A stretch of DNA of 61,716 bases from an uncultured Ectothiorhodospiraceae bacterium (GTDB taxonomy: Bacteria > Pseudomonadota > Gammaproteobacteria > Nitrococcales > Nitrococcaceae). The notes under the pieces are model-generated. The model was given only the letters and a program-made list of their open reading frames with translations. It did not search any database and was not told where the DNA came from. The position numbers and the translations under genes were made by a program. Positions 1 through 9,277 of this stretch are shown here, piece by piece. Each line of letters begins with the position of its first letter. Within the stretch, counting starts at the first letter, position 1. Location of the stretch: NCBI GenBank assembly GCA_913055565.1, contig CAJXKP010000015.1:1-61716 (forward strand), in the 5' to 3' direction.

Positions 1-914
1 TGCCGCGAATACAGGTCGCCCTTTTCCACGCTCAGCAACGCCCGCATTGTTTTGTCGTCGAAGATCAAGTCGCCCGCGAGGGCCACCTCACCGACTTGAT
101 ACTGCTCACCCTCATCCACGTTGACCGTAACGTGTACGCGCCGCCGATCCTGGCTGATCGAGACCTGGGTCGATGTGATCGTGAAATTGAGGTAGCCACG
201 ATCCTGGTAATAGGAACGTAGTGCCTGGAGATCACTGCTGAGGCGCTGGCGCGAATAGGTGCCGGCGTCCGAGAAGAACTGCCACCAAGCGGCCGGGCCG
301 AGCTCGATCTCATCGTTTAGCGTGTCATCGCTGAAGGCGTTGTTACCAACGAACTGGACCTTCTCGACCAGCGCTTTATCGCCCTCGCGGATATCGATCC
401 GCACATTGACGCGATTACGCGGCTGAGGCGATACCGTGCTCTCGATAGACAGATCGTAGAAGCCGAGAGCGAAATACTGCTCGCGCAGGCTGCGCTCGAT
501 CTCGGACAGAAGGGAACGGTTGAATGTCTCACCCTCGGCGAGCCCTATCTCGCGCAGCGCCTCGCTGAGGTTTTCGTCGGTGATCTGATCATTGCCATTC
601 AACTGAACGCGCGCCACCGCGGGCCGTTCAGCGAGCTCAATGACCAGCACATTGTCGTCGCGTTTGACCGTGACGTCCTGGAAAAAGCCGGTGCCGTACA
701 GACTACGAATCGCTTCCGCGACCTGCTCGTCCGACGCCTTTTCCCCAACCTCGATGGGTAGCGCGTTGAAAACGGTACCCGGTGCGATGCGCTGTATGCC
801 CTCAAGGCGTATATCGGAGACCTTGAAGGGCTCGAAAGCTGTCGCCGTCGGGCTCGCGGCCAGGCCACACCAAAGCAGTGCTGCCAGCGAGCACCAGCGC
901 CCACTTGTGTTCAT
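1..914 (-). CDS. bamA: Outer-membrane assembly factor BamA, N-terminal part (runs off left edge)
   Basis: This is the central BAM-complex protein, which folds and inserts beta-barrel proteins into the outer membrane. About 304 codons are visible and the barrel half lies beyond position 1. Reading the minus strand gives a signal peptide (residues 1-26, ending TATA before FEPF) followed by POTRA repeats that begin with FKVSDIRLEGIQRI and continue with recurrent V-x-F-x-G-N-N-type strands. The start ATG at 914 overlaps the rseP stop as ATGA, which suggests translational coupling. The rseP-bamA order is the standard gammaproteobacterial arrangement. The fit to the family is clear from sequence and context; only the 3' part is missing. 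Confidence 0.95.
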   Translation of the reverse strand, partial: MNTSGRWCSLAALLWCGLAASPTATAFEPFKVSDIRLEGIQRIAPGTVFNALPIEVGEKASDEQVAEAIRSLYGTGFFQDVTVKRDDNVLVIELAERPAVARVQLNGNDQITDENLSEALREIGLAEGETFNRSLLSEIERSLREQYFALGFYDLSIESTVSPQPRNRVNVRIDIREGDKALVEKVQFVGNNAFSDDTLNDEIELGPAAWWQFFSDAGTYSRQRLSSDLQALRSYYQDRGYLNFTITSTQVSISQDRRRVHVTVNVDEGEQYQVGEVALAGDLIFDDKTMRALLSVEKGDLYSR

Positions 915-2257
915 CCAACCCCCATTACTCGGAGTAAGTCATTATAAAGAGCCAGCGCCATCAACATGACGATGAGCGCCAAGCCGATCTGCGTCCCCAC
1001 TGATTGAGCATGCTCGGACAGCGGTCGTCCCATAACCCACTCACAGGTATTGAACAGAAGATGCCCACCGTCGAGAACGGGCACGGGGAAGAGATTGATA
1101 AGCCCCAGGCTAATGCTGATCGTGCCCAACAGATTCAGAAACGGCTTAATACCGTAGGTCGCTGAGGTCCCCGCGTACTCAGCAATACTGACGGGACCAC
1201 TGATATTCCGCGTGGAGGCATCGCCGGTCACGATCTTGGCGGCAATCGTGACGGTCAATCGCAGGTAGTCCCATGTCTCTGTCAGCCCGCGTCCCAGAGC
1301 GGCGATCGGTCCATACTCGATACGCCGCTGATACGGCGCCAGGTCGTCGGGCTCGGGCGCCGCGGGCGCGACACCGATCTTACCCTCGTCGGGCACGGCC
1401 ACGGCTAGTTGGCGGCGTTCACCGTCGCGCACCAGCGTTATCCGCATGGACTGGCCACGATGGGCCTCGATGCCATCCACCAGCCCCTGCCACTGATCAA
1501 TGCTCTGCCCGCCAATCGCCTCGAGCCGATCACCAGCCTCCAGCCCAGCCCTGGCCGCCGGCGTGTCCGGCAACACCTGTCTGATCGCCGCCGGCAATGG
1601 CGGGCGCTGCGGGCGCCAACCAAGCGCCTGCATGGGGTCCTCCTGCTGACCGGCAGGACCTATCGCCGCTACATCGAGCTGGCGCGTGCGCTCGCTTCCC
1701 TCGGCCGTTCGCACAGTGACCGGCAACGACGCGTTGCCGGCACCCTGTGCGAGCACCTCCCGCATGACCTCGCTCCAGCCACTAACCTCCTTGCTACCAA
1801 CCCGACGTATCTCGTCGCCCGATTGAAAGCCCGCCTCAGCCGCAGGCGTCTGCGGCGGCACATCGTCGAGCACCGGCCGCATGACGGTATCCCCCAGCAG
1901 GAAGAGTCCCCAAAAAACCAGGATCGCGAAGATGAAATTAAACGCCGGGCCGGCAACAATAACGGCATTGCGCTGCCACAGCGGCTTGCGATTAAAAGCG
2001 CGGTGGAGCTGGTCCTCAGGGACCGACCCCTCGCGCTCATCGACCATCTTCACGTAGCCGCCCAGCGGGATGGCACTCAAGGCATACTCAACACCATCGC
2101 GCCCGAAGCGCCTCAACACAACGCGACCGAAACCGATGGAGAAGCGCTCGACCCCAACGCCACAGCGGCGTGCCACCCAGAAGTGGCCAAATTCGTGCAC
2201 TGTGACGAGGATGCCGATGACGATCAGGAAAGCGACGGCGTTAATAATAAGACTCAA
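911..2257 (-). CDS. rseP: RIP site-2 zinc metalloprotease RseP
   Basis: Inner-membrane intramembrane protease that makes the second cut in anti-sigma factor RseA in the sigma-E envelope stress pathway. At 448 residues it has the usual family length. The zinc motif HEFGH is at residues 21-25 in the first membrane helix, a second conserved segment around [10 protein letters not shown] follows, two PDZ-like domains fill about residues 120-300, and the C-terminal LDGGHLLF motif supplies the aspartate ligand. It lies between dxr and bamA with four-base ATGA overlaps on both sides, so the genes are probably co-translated. Placement beside bamA, whose misfolded clients trigger sigma-E, is conserved. 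The assignment is secure. Confidence 0.96.
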   Translation of the reverse strand: MSLIINAVAFLIVIGILVTVHEFGHFWVARRCGVGVERFSIGFGRVVLRRFGRDGVEYALSAIPLGGYVKMVDEREGSVPEDQLHRAFNRKPLWQRNAVIVAGPAFNFIFAILVFWGLFLLGDTVMRPVLDDVPPQTPAAEAGFQSGDEIRRVGSKEVSGWSEVMREVLAQGAGNASLPVTVRTAEGSERTRQLDVAAIGPAGQQEDPMQALGWRPQRPPLPAAIRQVLPDTPAARAGLEAGDRLEAIGGQSIDQWQGLVDGIEAHRGQSMRITLVRDGERRQLAVAVPDEGKIGVAPAAPEPDDLAPYQRRIEYGPIAALGRGLTETWDYLRLTVTIAAKIVTGDASTRNISGPVSIAEYAGTSATYGIKPFLNLLGTISISLGLINLFPVPVLDGGHLLFNTCEWVMGRPLSEHAQSVGTQIGLALIVMLMALALYNDLLRVMGVG

Positions 2258-3459
2258 CGGCTCATCCCCCTGTCCGCCACGAGCATGGCTTCGGCCGCTT
2301 GGCGTCCCGCCGCATCCAATGCCATGACGCGCTCGAAGTCCAGTGCCCCGGCGACGTTACCCGCGCGAAACAGTGCCCCCTCGATGACGCGGGCAATGGC
2401 GTCGAAAGGCAGCGACCCCGCCAGAAACGCGTCCACGGCCACCTCATTAGCCGCATTGACGACCGCCGGCCCACCAGGGCCGGCCTCAAGGGCCTGCGCG
2501 GCGAGACGAAGGCAGGGGAAACGTTCGTCGTCGGGATACTCGAAATCCAACCGGGCAAGGGCCGCCAGATCGAGCCTTCCGACGCCGGCATCAACCCGCT
2601 CGGGCCAAGCCAAGGCATGAGCAATAGGGGTCCGCATATCTGGGTAGGCCAGTTGCGCTAGCACCGAACCATCGCCATAGGCGACCAGGGAGTGGACGAT
2701 ACTCTGTGGGTGAATAACCACATCAACAGCGGCGGGCGCCACCCGGAAAAGCCAGCAGGCCTCGATGAGCTCGAGCCCCTTATTCATTAGGGTCGCCGAA
2801 TCCACGGAGATCTTGCGCCCCATGCTCCAGGTCGGATGGCGGCACGCCTCATCCGGGGTGATCGACGCGAAGGTGGCTAGCGAGCGCTGCCGAAATGGCC
2901 CGCCGGAGCCCGTCAGCGTGAGCCGCTCAACGCCGGGCGGCAGACTCTCACCGGTCACATAGCCTGAGGGTAGGCACTGAAAGAGCGCGTTATGCTCGCT
3001 GTCCAGCGGGACCAGGGTCGCGCCGCCACGCCGGACTGCATCCATCACGACCGCGCCCGCCATCACCAGGGACTCCTTGTTGGCCAGCAGCAACCGTTTC
3101 CCTGCTTCGGCTGCCGCCATAACGGGCCTAAGCCCAGCGGCCCCAACAATACCCGCGACGACGATGTCCGTCTCGTCCGCCGCAGCGACTTCGGCCAGCG
3201 CCTGTTCGCCAGCCGCCACGGAGATACCGGTTAGACCCACCGCATCGAGGGCGTCGCGAAGCGCCGACGCGTACCCCGAATCCGCCACGACGGCTACCTC
3301 GGGGCGTACCTGCCGCGCGGCGGCTGCCAGCCCCTCAACATCACGGTGGGACGTCAGGGCATGGACGGACCAGCGCTCCGGCGAGCGGGCAATCACATCC
3401 AGAGTCTGGCCGCCGATCGAGCCCGTGGCGCCGAGAATCGTAAGGTGCTGGCCCCTCAT
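2254..3459 (-). CDS. dxr: 1-deoxy-D-xylulose 5-phosphate reductoisomerase
   Basis: Catalyses the NADPH-dependent rearrangement and reduction of 1-deoxyxylulose 5-phosphate (DXP) to 2-C-methylerythritol 4-phosphate, the committed MEP-pathway step to isoprenoids. The 401-residue protein opens with the dinucleotide-binding motif GATGSIG (residues 10-16). It then shows [11 protein letters not shown], the metal and substrate region around [16 protein letters not shown] and the conserved [10 protein letters not shown] segment. Stop and start overlap rseP and cdsA respectively by ATGA. It is worth reading with the RuBisCO-like/cupin pair at 26068-27617, because the family chemistry of that pair would also yield DXP. 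Identification is secure. Confidence 0.97.
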   Translation of the reverse strand: MRGQHLTILGATGSIGGQTLDVIARSPERWSVHALTSHRDVEGLAAAARQVRPEVAVVADSGYASALRDALDAVGLTGISVAAGEQALAEVAAADETDIVVAGIVGAAGLRPVMAAAEAGKRLLLANKESLVMAGAVVMDAVRRGGATLVPLDSEHNALFQCLPSGYVTGESLPPGVERLTLTGSGGPFRQRSLATFASITPDEACRHPTWSMGRKISVDSATLMNKGLELIEACWLFRVAPAAVDVVIHPQSIVHSLVAYGDGSVLAQLAYPDMRTPIAHALAWPERVDAGVGRLDLAALARLDFEYPDDERFPCLRLAAQALEAGPGGPAVVNAANEVAVDAFLAGSLPFDAIARVIEGALFRAGNVAGALDFERVMALDAAGRQAAEAMLVADRGMSR

Positions 3460-4283
3460 AGGGTACCCATGGACAGGATGGCGTACACGGGCGCTGCCAT
3501 GAGTAAGGCATCGAGTCGATCCAGGGCCCCGCCGTGTCCGGCCAGGATCCGGCCGCTATCTTTCACGCCGGCCTCCCGCTTGAGTAGGCTCTCGAACAAG
3601 TCTCCCGCGATCGCCGCGGCGACCACGGGGGGCACGAGAAACAAATGGTGCCAGGGCGCGGTATCGCGAAAGGTACCCAGGCTCGCGAGGCCACCAACCA
3701 GGGCGGCCACCGCAGCGAGCGCTAGGGTCACGCCACCGATACAACCCTCCCAGGTTTTGGACGGGCTTATCGACGCCATCAGGGCGTGCCGGCCCAAAGC
3801 CCGACCCGCGAAATAGCCGCCGATATCACTACCCCAGACCATGACGAGAACCGCCGTTAGCCAGTACGCGCCGCGACCGCCCAATAACAGCGGTGCGACC
3901 AGCCCTAGCCACGAGCCCACGATGAGCAAGATACCGAGCGGCAACGCCACCGCGGGCGGCCAGGGCCCGGGTCGCCCGCGGGCGTGTCCCACCAGTCGCG
4001 CCAGCGGGATGAGCCATACCACCGCCGCCCCGACCAGGAGGGCGGCTAACGGCAGCTGGGGCACTCCGATCAACCACGCGACACTCGCCAACGCCACAGC
4101 GGCCGCAACCACATAAAGGCCCAGGTACCAGTGCCTCAGCCCCGCAAGGGCCCCCCACTCGAACGCCACAACAAGCGCCACGCCGCCGAAGGCCAACGCC
4201 ACGCCTTTCGGTGGCAGCAGCCAGACCCCGGCCAGAACGACCAGAGCCAGGATGGCGGCGATGATGAGCCGCCCCCTAAGCAT
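3456..4283 (-). CDS. cdsA: Phosphatidate cytidylyltransferase (CDP-diacylglycerol synthase)
   Basis: Polytopic inner-membrane enzyme that makes CDP-diacylglycerol from CTP and phosphatidic acid, the branch point of phospholipid synthesis. The start chosen is the ATG at 4283, giving 275 residues ([10 protein letters not shown]...), close to family length. A longer in-frame reading to 4574 only re-reads uppS in another frame. Hydrophobic segments run throughout. The C-terminal signature S-x-x-K-R-x4-K-D-x-G-x2-L-x2-H-G-G-x-x-D-R-x-D is intact near residues 228-254. The first eight bases, ATGCTTAG, contain the uppS stop, and the end overlaps dxr by ATGA. Confidence 0.95.
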   Translation of the reverse strand: MLRGRLIIAAILALVVLAGVWLLPPKGVALAFGGVALVVAFEWGALAGLRHWYLGLYVVAAAVALASVAWLIGVPQLPLAALLVGAAVVWLIPLARLVGHARGRPGPWPPAVALPLGILLIVGSWLGLVAPLLLGGRGAYWLTAVLVMVWGSDIGGYFAGRALGRHALMASISPSKTWEGCIGGVTLALAAVAALVGGLASLGTFRDTAPWHHLFLVPPVVAAAIAGDLFESLLKREAGVKDSGRILAGHGGALDRLDALLMAAPVYAILSMGTL

Positions 4284-5046
4284 GGCTGTACCCGGCCGCT
4301 TGGCCGAGCTGCTCGGTGGTCTGCCCGAAACGTCGGCGCCGTTGCCCAAACCACCGAATGGCCTCGCGACACTCCTCGTGCCCGAAATCAGGCCACAGCG
4401 TGTCGGTAAAGTAGAGCTCGGTGTAGGCGAGCTGCCACAGAAGGAAATTGCTGACGCGCTGTTCGCCGCCGGTGCGCACGAACAGATCGGGCTCAGGCAG
4501 ATCGGCGAGGCACAAATGACTCTGGAGTGTCGTCTCATCGACGGCATCGGGCGACATCTGCCCCAGAGCGACAAGCCTCGCTACCCGCTGGGTCGCTTGC
4601 CTGATATCCCAACGTCCGCCGTAACCCGCGGCGACCGTTAGCTGTAGCCCGTTATTGCCGACCGTTAAGGCCTCTGCCGCCGCCATGCTTTGCTGAAGCC
4701 GCACCGGGAATTGATCGCGCTGTCCGATCACCCGCAGGCGTATATTGTTGTCATGGATACGCTGCCCCTCACGCTCCAAGGCGCGACGGAAAAGCGCCAT
4801 CAGGGTGCGTATCTCGCGATCAGGGCGGCGCCAGTTCTCACTACTAAAGGCGAACAAGGTCAGCGCCTCCACTCCCTGTTCCGCGCAGACCTCAACCGCG
4901 GCGCGAGCCGCCTCGGCTCCGGCCCGATGACCACGGTGACGGGCCCGGCCCCGGGCACGAGCCCAGCGCCCGTTGCCATCCATAATAATGGCCACATGGC
5001 GCGGCAACGGACCGGATTGTTCGCCCCCCTGCTGTTCGTTCATCAC
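4276..5046 (-). CDS. uppS: Undecaprenyl diphosphate synthase (cis-prenyltransferase)
   Basis: Cytosolic enzyme that adds eight isopentenyl units to farnesyl diphosphate, giving the C55 carrier for peptidoglycan and O-antigen. The 256-residue protein has the IIMDGNGRWA motif (catalytic Asp about residue 23), the SSENW motif and the C-terminal RTGGEQRVSNFLLWQLAYTE block. All are hallmarks of the cis-prenyltransferase family. The start may be either of two adjacent Met codons (5046 or 5043). The stop lies inside the first codons of cdsA. A 125-base gap separates it from frr upstream, the largest break in this run, where an internal promoter could sit. Confidence 0.96.
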   Translation of the reverse strand: MMNEQQGGEQSGPLPRHVAIIMDGNGRWARARGRARHRGHRAGAEAARAAVEVCAEQGVEALTLFAFSSENWRRPDREIRTLMALFRRALEREGQRIHDNNIRLRVIGQRDQFPVRLQQSMAAAEALTVGNNGLQLTVAAGYGGRWDIRQATQRVARLVALGQMSPDAVDETTLQSHLCLADLPEPDLFVRTGGEQRVSNFLLWQLAYTELYFTDTLWPDFGHEECREAIRWFGQRRRRFGQTTEQLGQAAGYSHA

Positions 5047-5171
5047 TGCTCCCTGACGATCCTCGCTCGCGGCGCGGCGACGGATGCTACCGTTGCTGCC
5101 TCAACGCCGATCGGACCGATGGCCCCCCGAGCAGCGGCACACCAATCGCGACGCTGCATCGGGCCCATCCA

Positions 5172-5729
5172 CTAGATCTCCATGAGCTCCTTTTCTTTAT
5201 CGGATAAAAGATCGTCGATCTGGCCGATATGCTTATCCGTTAATTTCTGGATCGCATCCTCGCCACGCTTCTGCTCATCCTCGCTAATATCCTTATCCTT
5301 CATTAACGATTTGAGATGGCTGTTCGCATCACGCCGGATATTACGAATCGCGACCCGTGCCTGCTCCGCCTCCTCACGCACGACCTTGGTCAGCTCCTTG
5401 CGTCGCTCCTCGGTCAAAGGCGGCAGGGGAATATGGATTACTTGCCCCGCGGTATTCGGTGTCAATCCGAGATTAGAACCCACAATGGCCTTCTCAACCG
5501 GCTGGATCATGCTCTTCTCGTAGGGTTGCACCGTCAGGGTTCGCGCGTCTGCCACACCAATATTCGCAACCTGATTCAGCGGCACATTCGTGCCGTAGTA
5601 CGGTACCGAAACGGCGTCGAGCAGACTCGTATGGGCGCGCCCCGTCCGAATCTTGCGCAGATCCTGGGAGAAGGTCTCGATTGTCTTGCCCATGCGCTGG
5701 GCCGCGTCGTCCTGTATCTCGTCGAGCAT
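5172..5729 (-). CDS. frr: Ribosome recycling factor
   Basis: Releases ribosomes from mRNA after termination, acting with EF-G. The start is the ATG at 5729 ([13 protein letters not shown]), giving 185 residues, the canonical length, with a GAGG ribosome-binding site directly upstream. The in-frame extension to 5789 has no family counterpart. The conserved core [29 protein letters not shown] and the C-terminal coiled coil with RRDAN and [13 protein letters not shown] are all present. Only two bases separate its start from the pyrH stop, so the two are certainly co-transcribed. The pyrH-frr order is conserved in proteobacteria. Confidence 0.97.
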   Translation of the reverse strand: MLDEIQDDAAQRMGKTIETFSQDLRKIRTGRAHTSLLDAVSVPYYGTNVPLNQVANIGVADARTLTVQPYEKSMIQPVEKAIVGSNLGLTPNTAGQVIHIPLPPLTEERRKELTKVVREEAEQARVAIRNIRRDANSHLKSLMKDKDISEDEQKRGEDAIQKLTDKHIGQIDDLLSDKEKELMEI

Positions 5730-5731
5730 CC

Positions 5732-6457
5732 TCAGCCTCGCTCCACCATCGTGCCGATATCTTGGCCGTCCACGGCATCCGCCAGACATCCCGGCCGTGT
5801 GACGTCGAAGACCATAATCGGCATGTTCTCATCACGGCAAAGCACGATCGCCGTGGCATCCATCACGCCAAGCCGACTATCGAGCACCTGATCGTAGGTT
5901 AACCGTCGATAGCGCGTCGCCTGGGGATCATTGACCGGATCGGAGGAATAGACCCCATCCACCTTGGTGCCTTTCAGAACGACATCGGCGCCGACCTCAA
6001 CCGCTCGCAGACTGGCCGCTGAGTCGGTTGTAAAGAACGGATTCCCCGTGCCGGCGGCGAAGATGACCGCCCGCCCCTTCTCGAGGTGTCGAATCGCGCG
6101 TCGACGGATGTAGTCCTCACAGACCTGGTTGATCTGGATCGCCGACATGACCCGCGTGAAAACGCCCTCGCGCTCCAGCGCATCCTGCAGCGCGAGGGCG
6201 TTCATGACGGTTGCCAGCATACCCATGTGATCGGCGCTTACCCGATCCATGCCGGCAGCCGCCAATCCCGCTCCGCGAAAGATATTACCACCGCCGATCA
6301 CGAGAGCGACTTCAACCTCGCGCTCAATCAGGCTCCTGATCTCGGAAGCCAGGCGATGCAGCACCTCGGGGTCGATCCCATATTCCACATCGCCCAGCAG
6401 GGCCTCGCCACTAAGTTTGAGCAAGACGCGCCGATAGCGCGGGGTTGGCTCAGTCAT
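5732..6457 (-). CDS. pyrH: UMP kinase
   Basis: Hexameric bacterial uridylate kinase of the amino-acid kinase fold, converting UMP and ATP to UDP for RNA, DNA and cell-wall precursors. At 241 residues it has the usual length. Visible motifs are the N-terminal [11 protein letters not shown], the glycine-rich [27 protein letters not shown], and the C-terminal [16 protein letters not shown] substrate loop. All are diagnostic for PyrH rather than for other kinases of the fold. It lies in the rpsB-tsf-pyrH-frr series, the standard arrangement linking translation and nucleotide supply, with 51 bases between it and tsf. Confidence 0.97.
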   Translation of the reverse strand: MTEPTPRYRRVLLKLSGEALLGDVEYGIDPEVLHRLASEIRSLIEREVEVALVIGGGNIFRGAGLAAAGMDRVSADHMGMLATVMNALALQDALEREGVFTRVMSAIQINQVCEDYIRRRAIRHLEKGRAVIFAAGTGNPFFTTDSAASLRAVEVGADVVLKGTKVDGVYSSDPVNDPQATRYRRLTYDQVLDSRLGVMDATAIVLCRDENMPIMVFDVTRPGCLADAVDGQDIGTMVERG

Positions 6458-6508
6458 CCGATTCTCCCGTCCGCGGGCCTACGCAGCGATCCTCACGCCA
6501 ACGCGAAC

Positions 6509-7393
6509 TCAGGAATCCTTAACCTGGGCGGCGACCTCCTCGGCGAAGTTCTCCTCCTTCTTCTCCTTGCCTTCACCGACGGCGAAGCGCGTAAAGCGGT
6601 TGACGCGCGCCCCTTTGGACTGGAGCAACTCCTCGACGGTCTGATCCGGGTCCTTTACGAAGGGCTGGCCCAGCAACGTGACCTCAGCGAGCCACTTATT
6701 AAGCCGCCCCTCGACCATCTTCTGGATGATCTCATCGGGCTTACCCGAATCCTGAGCCTGCTCCACCAGCACCTTGCGCTCGCGCTCGAGGGTTTCGCTG
6801 TCGACCTCGTCCTTGGAGACGCACATCGGCTCGCTGGCCGCCACATGCATCGCTAGATCACGCGCCAGTGTGGCGTCGCCGCCTTCGACGTCGATCATCA
6901 CCCCAATACGGCTGCCATGGAGATAGGTCGCCACCGCCCCATTCGTGGCGTAGCGCTCAAAACGTCGAATCTGAACGTTCTCACCGATGCGGGCGATGAG
7001 CTCCTTTTGCGCCGTCTCGACGTCGTCACCGCCCTCACTCTGGTAGGGCAGGCCCATCAACGTATCGACATCATCCGGATGGTGCTCGAGCACCAGATCG
7101 GCGATGCGGCGCGCGAAACCCAAGAAGTCATCGCTGCCGGCGACGAAATCGGTCTCCGCGTTCACCTCGACGACCACCCCTTGCTGGGCATCATCGGCGA
7201 CGCTGGCCACGATTACGCCCTCGGCGGCCACCCGGCCGGCCTTCTTATCGGCCTTGGCCAGACCGCGGCGGCGCATGACATCAATGGCCGCCTCGATATC
7301 ACCCTCAGCCTCTTGCAAGGCCTTTTTGCACTCCATCATGCCTGCGCCCGTGCGCGCGCGCAGGTCCTTGACCTGATCAGCGGAAATCGCCAT
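6509..7393 (-). CDS. tsf: Translation elongation factor Ts
   Basis: Guanine nucleotide exchange factor for EF-Tu. At 294 residues it fits the family. The N-terminal UBA-like domain MAISADQVKDLRARTGAGMM and the ECKKALQEAEGDI motif are typical. The following core has VVEVNAETDFVA, the segment that contacts the EF-Tu nucleotide domain. The C-terminal region contains a VTLLGQPFVKDP motif. It follows rpsB after 47 bases, with no hairpin plus T-run that would separate them, so rpsB-tsf co-transcription from the promoter at 8407-8435 is expected. Confidence 0.97.
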   Translation of the reverse strand: MAISADQVKDLRARTGAGMMECKKALQEAEGDIEAAIDVMRRRGLAKADKKAGRVAAEGVIVASVADDAQQGVVVEVNAETDFVAGSDDFLGFARRIADLVLEHHPDDVDTLMGLPYQSEGGDDVETAQKELIARIGENVQIRRFERYATNGAVATYLHGSRIGVMIDVEGGDATLARDLAMHVAASEPMCVSKDEVDSETLERERKVLVEQAQDSGKPDEIIQKMVEGRLNKWLAEVTLLGQPFVKDPDQTVEELLQSKGARVNRFTRFAVGEGKEKKEENFAEEVAAQVKDS

Positions 7394-7440
7394 CGACTGT
7401 CACCTCTTGTCGTATCAAGGAATGAGCGAGCGGCCGGGAG

Positions 7441-8223
7441 CTACTCGGTCCCGGCGCTCTCTGCCTCGCTATCGGCGCTCGCCGTCTCGGCCGGCTCATT
7501 GACCTCGACGAACTCATCATCACCCGTCGTTCCCTGGGCCTGCGCCATGCGGGCATCATTAATGGCGTCGGCTGCGCCCTGCAGATACAGCCGAATCGCG
7601 CGATAGGCGTCGTCATTACCCGGAACGGGGTAATCGATCTCGCGCGGCGAATTATTGGTATCAACCACGGCTACCACCGGGATCCCCAGCTTGTTCGCCT
7701 CCTTGACGGCGATGTTCTCAAAGCCGGTGTCGATGATGAACAGCGCATCGGGTAGCGACTCCATGTCGACGATGCCGCCAAAGCTACGCTCAAGCTTCTC
7801 CATCTCGCGGCGCAGAGCCAGGACCTCACGCTTGCCGAGTTTGTCGAAGGTACCGTCCTGCTCCTGCTGCTGGAGATCCTTGTAGCGCTTAATAGACCCC
7901 TTAACCGTCCGGAAGTTGGTCAGCATGCCGCCCAGCCAGCGGTGGTTCACATAGGGCATGCGGCAGCGCACGGCCTCCTCACGGATGGCATCTTGCGCCG
8001 AGCGCTTGGTACCGACGAACAGTACCCGTCCACCATTGCCGATCAGCCGACCCAGGTAGTTCAGGGCGTCTTCGTACAGCGGCAGGGTCTTCTCAAGGTT
8101 AATGATATGGATCTTATTGCGCTCGCCAAAGACGTACTTCTTCATCCTCGGATCCCAGTAGCGGGTCTGGTGCCCGAAGTGAACGCCGGCTTCGAGCATC
8201 TGGCGCATCGTTATCTTAGCCAT
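7441..8223 (-). CDS. rpsB: 30S ribosomal protein S2
   Basis: Ribosomal protein S2 of the small subunit. The start is the ATG at 8223 ([20 protein letters not shown]), 260 residues, with a GGGAG element about ten bases upstream. The longer in-frame reading to 8277 adds residues with no S2 counterpart. Family motifs include [17 protein letters not shown], the [11 protein letters not shown] loop, [12 protein letters not shown] and the DALFIIDT segment. The acidic C-terminal tail (about 30 residues rich in E, D and A) is longer than in many relatives and fits a halophilic proteome, though that is inference. A long leader upstream may carry autoregulation. Confidence 0.97.
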   Translation of the reverse strand: MAKITMRQMLEAGVHFGHQTRYWDPRMKKYVFGERNKIHIINLEKTLPLYEDALNYLGRLIGNGGRVLFVGTKRSAQDAIREEAVRCRMPYVNHRWLGGMLTNFRTVKGSIKRYKDLQQQEQDGTFDKLGKREVLALRREMEKLERSFGGIVDMESLPDALFIIDTGFENIAVKEANKLGIPVVAVVDTNNSPREIDYPVPGNDDAYRAIRLYLQGAADAINDARMAQAQGTTGDDEFVEVNEPAETASADSEAESAGTE

Positions 8224-8399
8224 CGTTGTTTCTCCCGTCGGGTTGGGCCTCCATGCATCCTCATGCGACAACCCCACCGCCTAACGACAGACGGGGCACC
8301 CGGTCGCACGTGCCGATGCATGTGCGGATTAATAAGCTGGCCGTCGCCAGCGCGTTAGTACAAATGGCGAGCCGAACCAGATCGCCATTGCCCTTAAGG
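8224..8399 (-). promoter_or_regulatory. Structured 5' leader of rpsB, candidate S2 autoregulatory region
   Basis: About 175 bases separate the predicted transcription start from the rpsB ATG. On the minus strand they contain a perfect six-pair hairpin (8336-8351, GCTGGC/GCCAGC) followed by an A/T-rich stretch. An eight-pair hairpin with one mismatch follows (GCACATGC/GCACGTGC). S2 is known to repress rpsB-tsf through its leader in gammaproteobacteria. Whether this leader matches that known RNA cannot be decided by eye. Confidence 0.35.
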
Positions 8400-8406
8400 C
8401 GCGGGC

Positions 8407-8435
8407 TTTATAACATGCCGCGGCTCGCCCCACAA
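8407..8435 (-). promoter_or_regulatory. Sigma-70 promoter for rpsB-tsf(-pyrH-frr)
   Basis: On the minus strand TTGTGG (8430-8435) is separated by exactly 17 bases from TATAAA (8407-8412). The discriminator that follows is very G/C rich (GCCCGCGCC), a feature known from stringently controlled ribosomal promoters. It lies between the divergent rpsB and map genes and points at rpsB. Confidence 0.6.
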
Positions 8436-8495
8436 TTTACGACCACCGCCGCGACCCACTAATTGGGGAGTGGCGTGGGCAGCCCCAGGTGCCTC

Positions 8496-9263
8496 ATGGC
8501 TGTCACGATCAAAAGCGCAGATGAGATCGAGCGAATGCGCGAGGCCGGCCGCCGCGCCGCTGCCGTCCTCGACCGCATCACCCCCGAGGTCGTCCCCGGT
8601 GTGACGACGGCAGCGCTGGATGCGATCTGTCACGACTACATCGTCAACGAGCTCAACTGCATCCCCGCGCCACTCAACTACGCTGGGTTTCCCAAGTCCG
8701 TTTGCACCTCCGTCAACCATGTCATCTGCCACGGCATTCCCGGATCGAAGCGGCTGCGTAAAGGCGATATCGTCAACATCGACGTAACCGTTATCCACGA
8801 GGGTTATCACGGCGATACCAGCCGCATGTTCCAGGTCGGGCAACCGACCATCCAGGGCCGACGGATCTGCGAGCTATCATGGCGCGCGCTGTGGGCCGGC
8901 ATCGAGCAGGTACGCCCCGGCGCGACCTTGGGGGATATCGGGCACGCCATCCAGAGCCTGGCCGAGGGTGAAGGCAGTTCCGTGGTCCGCGAATACTGCG
9001 GCCACGGTGTCGGCACGGGCTTCCACGAGGATCCGCAGGTGCTGCACTACGGCACGCCCGGCGAAGGCATGGAGCTCGCCGAGGGTATGACCTTCACCAT
9101 CGAGCCCATGATCAATGCCGGCCGCAAGGACACCAAGGTCCTTAAGGACCAATGGACGGTAGTCACTCGCGATCACAGCCTGTCCGCGCAATGGGAGCAC
9201 ACCATCGCTGTTACCCCCACCGGCTATGAGGTGCTCACCCACAGCGATGCCTACAGCGACTGA
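8496..9263 (+). CDS. map: Type I methionine aminopeptidase
   Basis: Cytosolic metallopeptidase that removes the initiator methionine from nascent proteins. The start chosen is the ATG at 8496 (MAVTIKSADEIERMREAGR), giving 255 residues. An upstream in-frame TTG at 8463 adds 11 unsupported residues. All five metal ligands are seen: Asp96 (NIDVTV), Asp107 (GDTSRMF), His170 (GHGVGTGFHE), Glu203 (TIEPM) and Glu234 (WEHT). It is divergent from rpsB, the usual gammaproteobacterial arrangement, and is followed after 14 bases by glnD. Confidence 0.97.
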   Translation: MAVTIKSADEIERMREAGRRAAAVLDRITPEVVPGVTTAALDAICHDYIVNELNCIPAPLNYAGFPKSVCTSVNHVICHGIPGSKRLRKGDIVNIDVTVIHEGYHGDTSRMFQVGQPTIQGRRICELSWRALWAGIEQVRPGATLGDIGHAIQSLAEGEGSSVVREYCGHGVGTGFHEDPQVLHYGTPGEGMELAEGMTFTIEPMINAGRKDTKVLKDQWTVVTRDHSLSAQWEHTIAVTPTGYEVLTHSDAYSD

Positions 9264-9277
9264 ATAAGGCTCCGCTG

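Noticed and set aside
1409..2620. A 403-codon plus-strand frame
   Set aside because: It is antisense to rseP and dxr, both with intact catalytic motifs.
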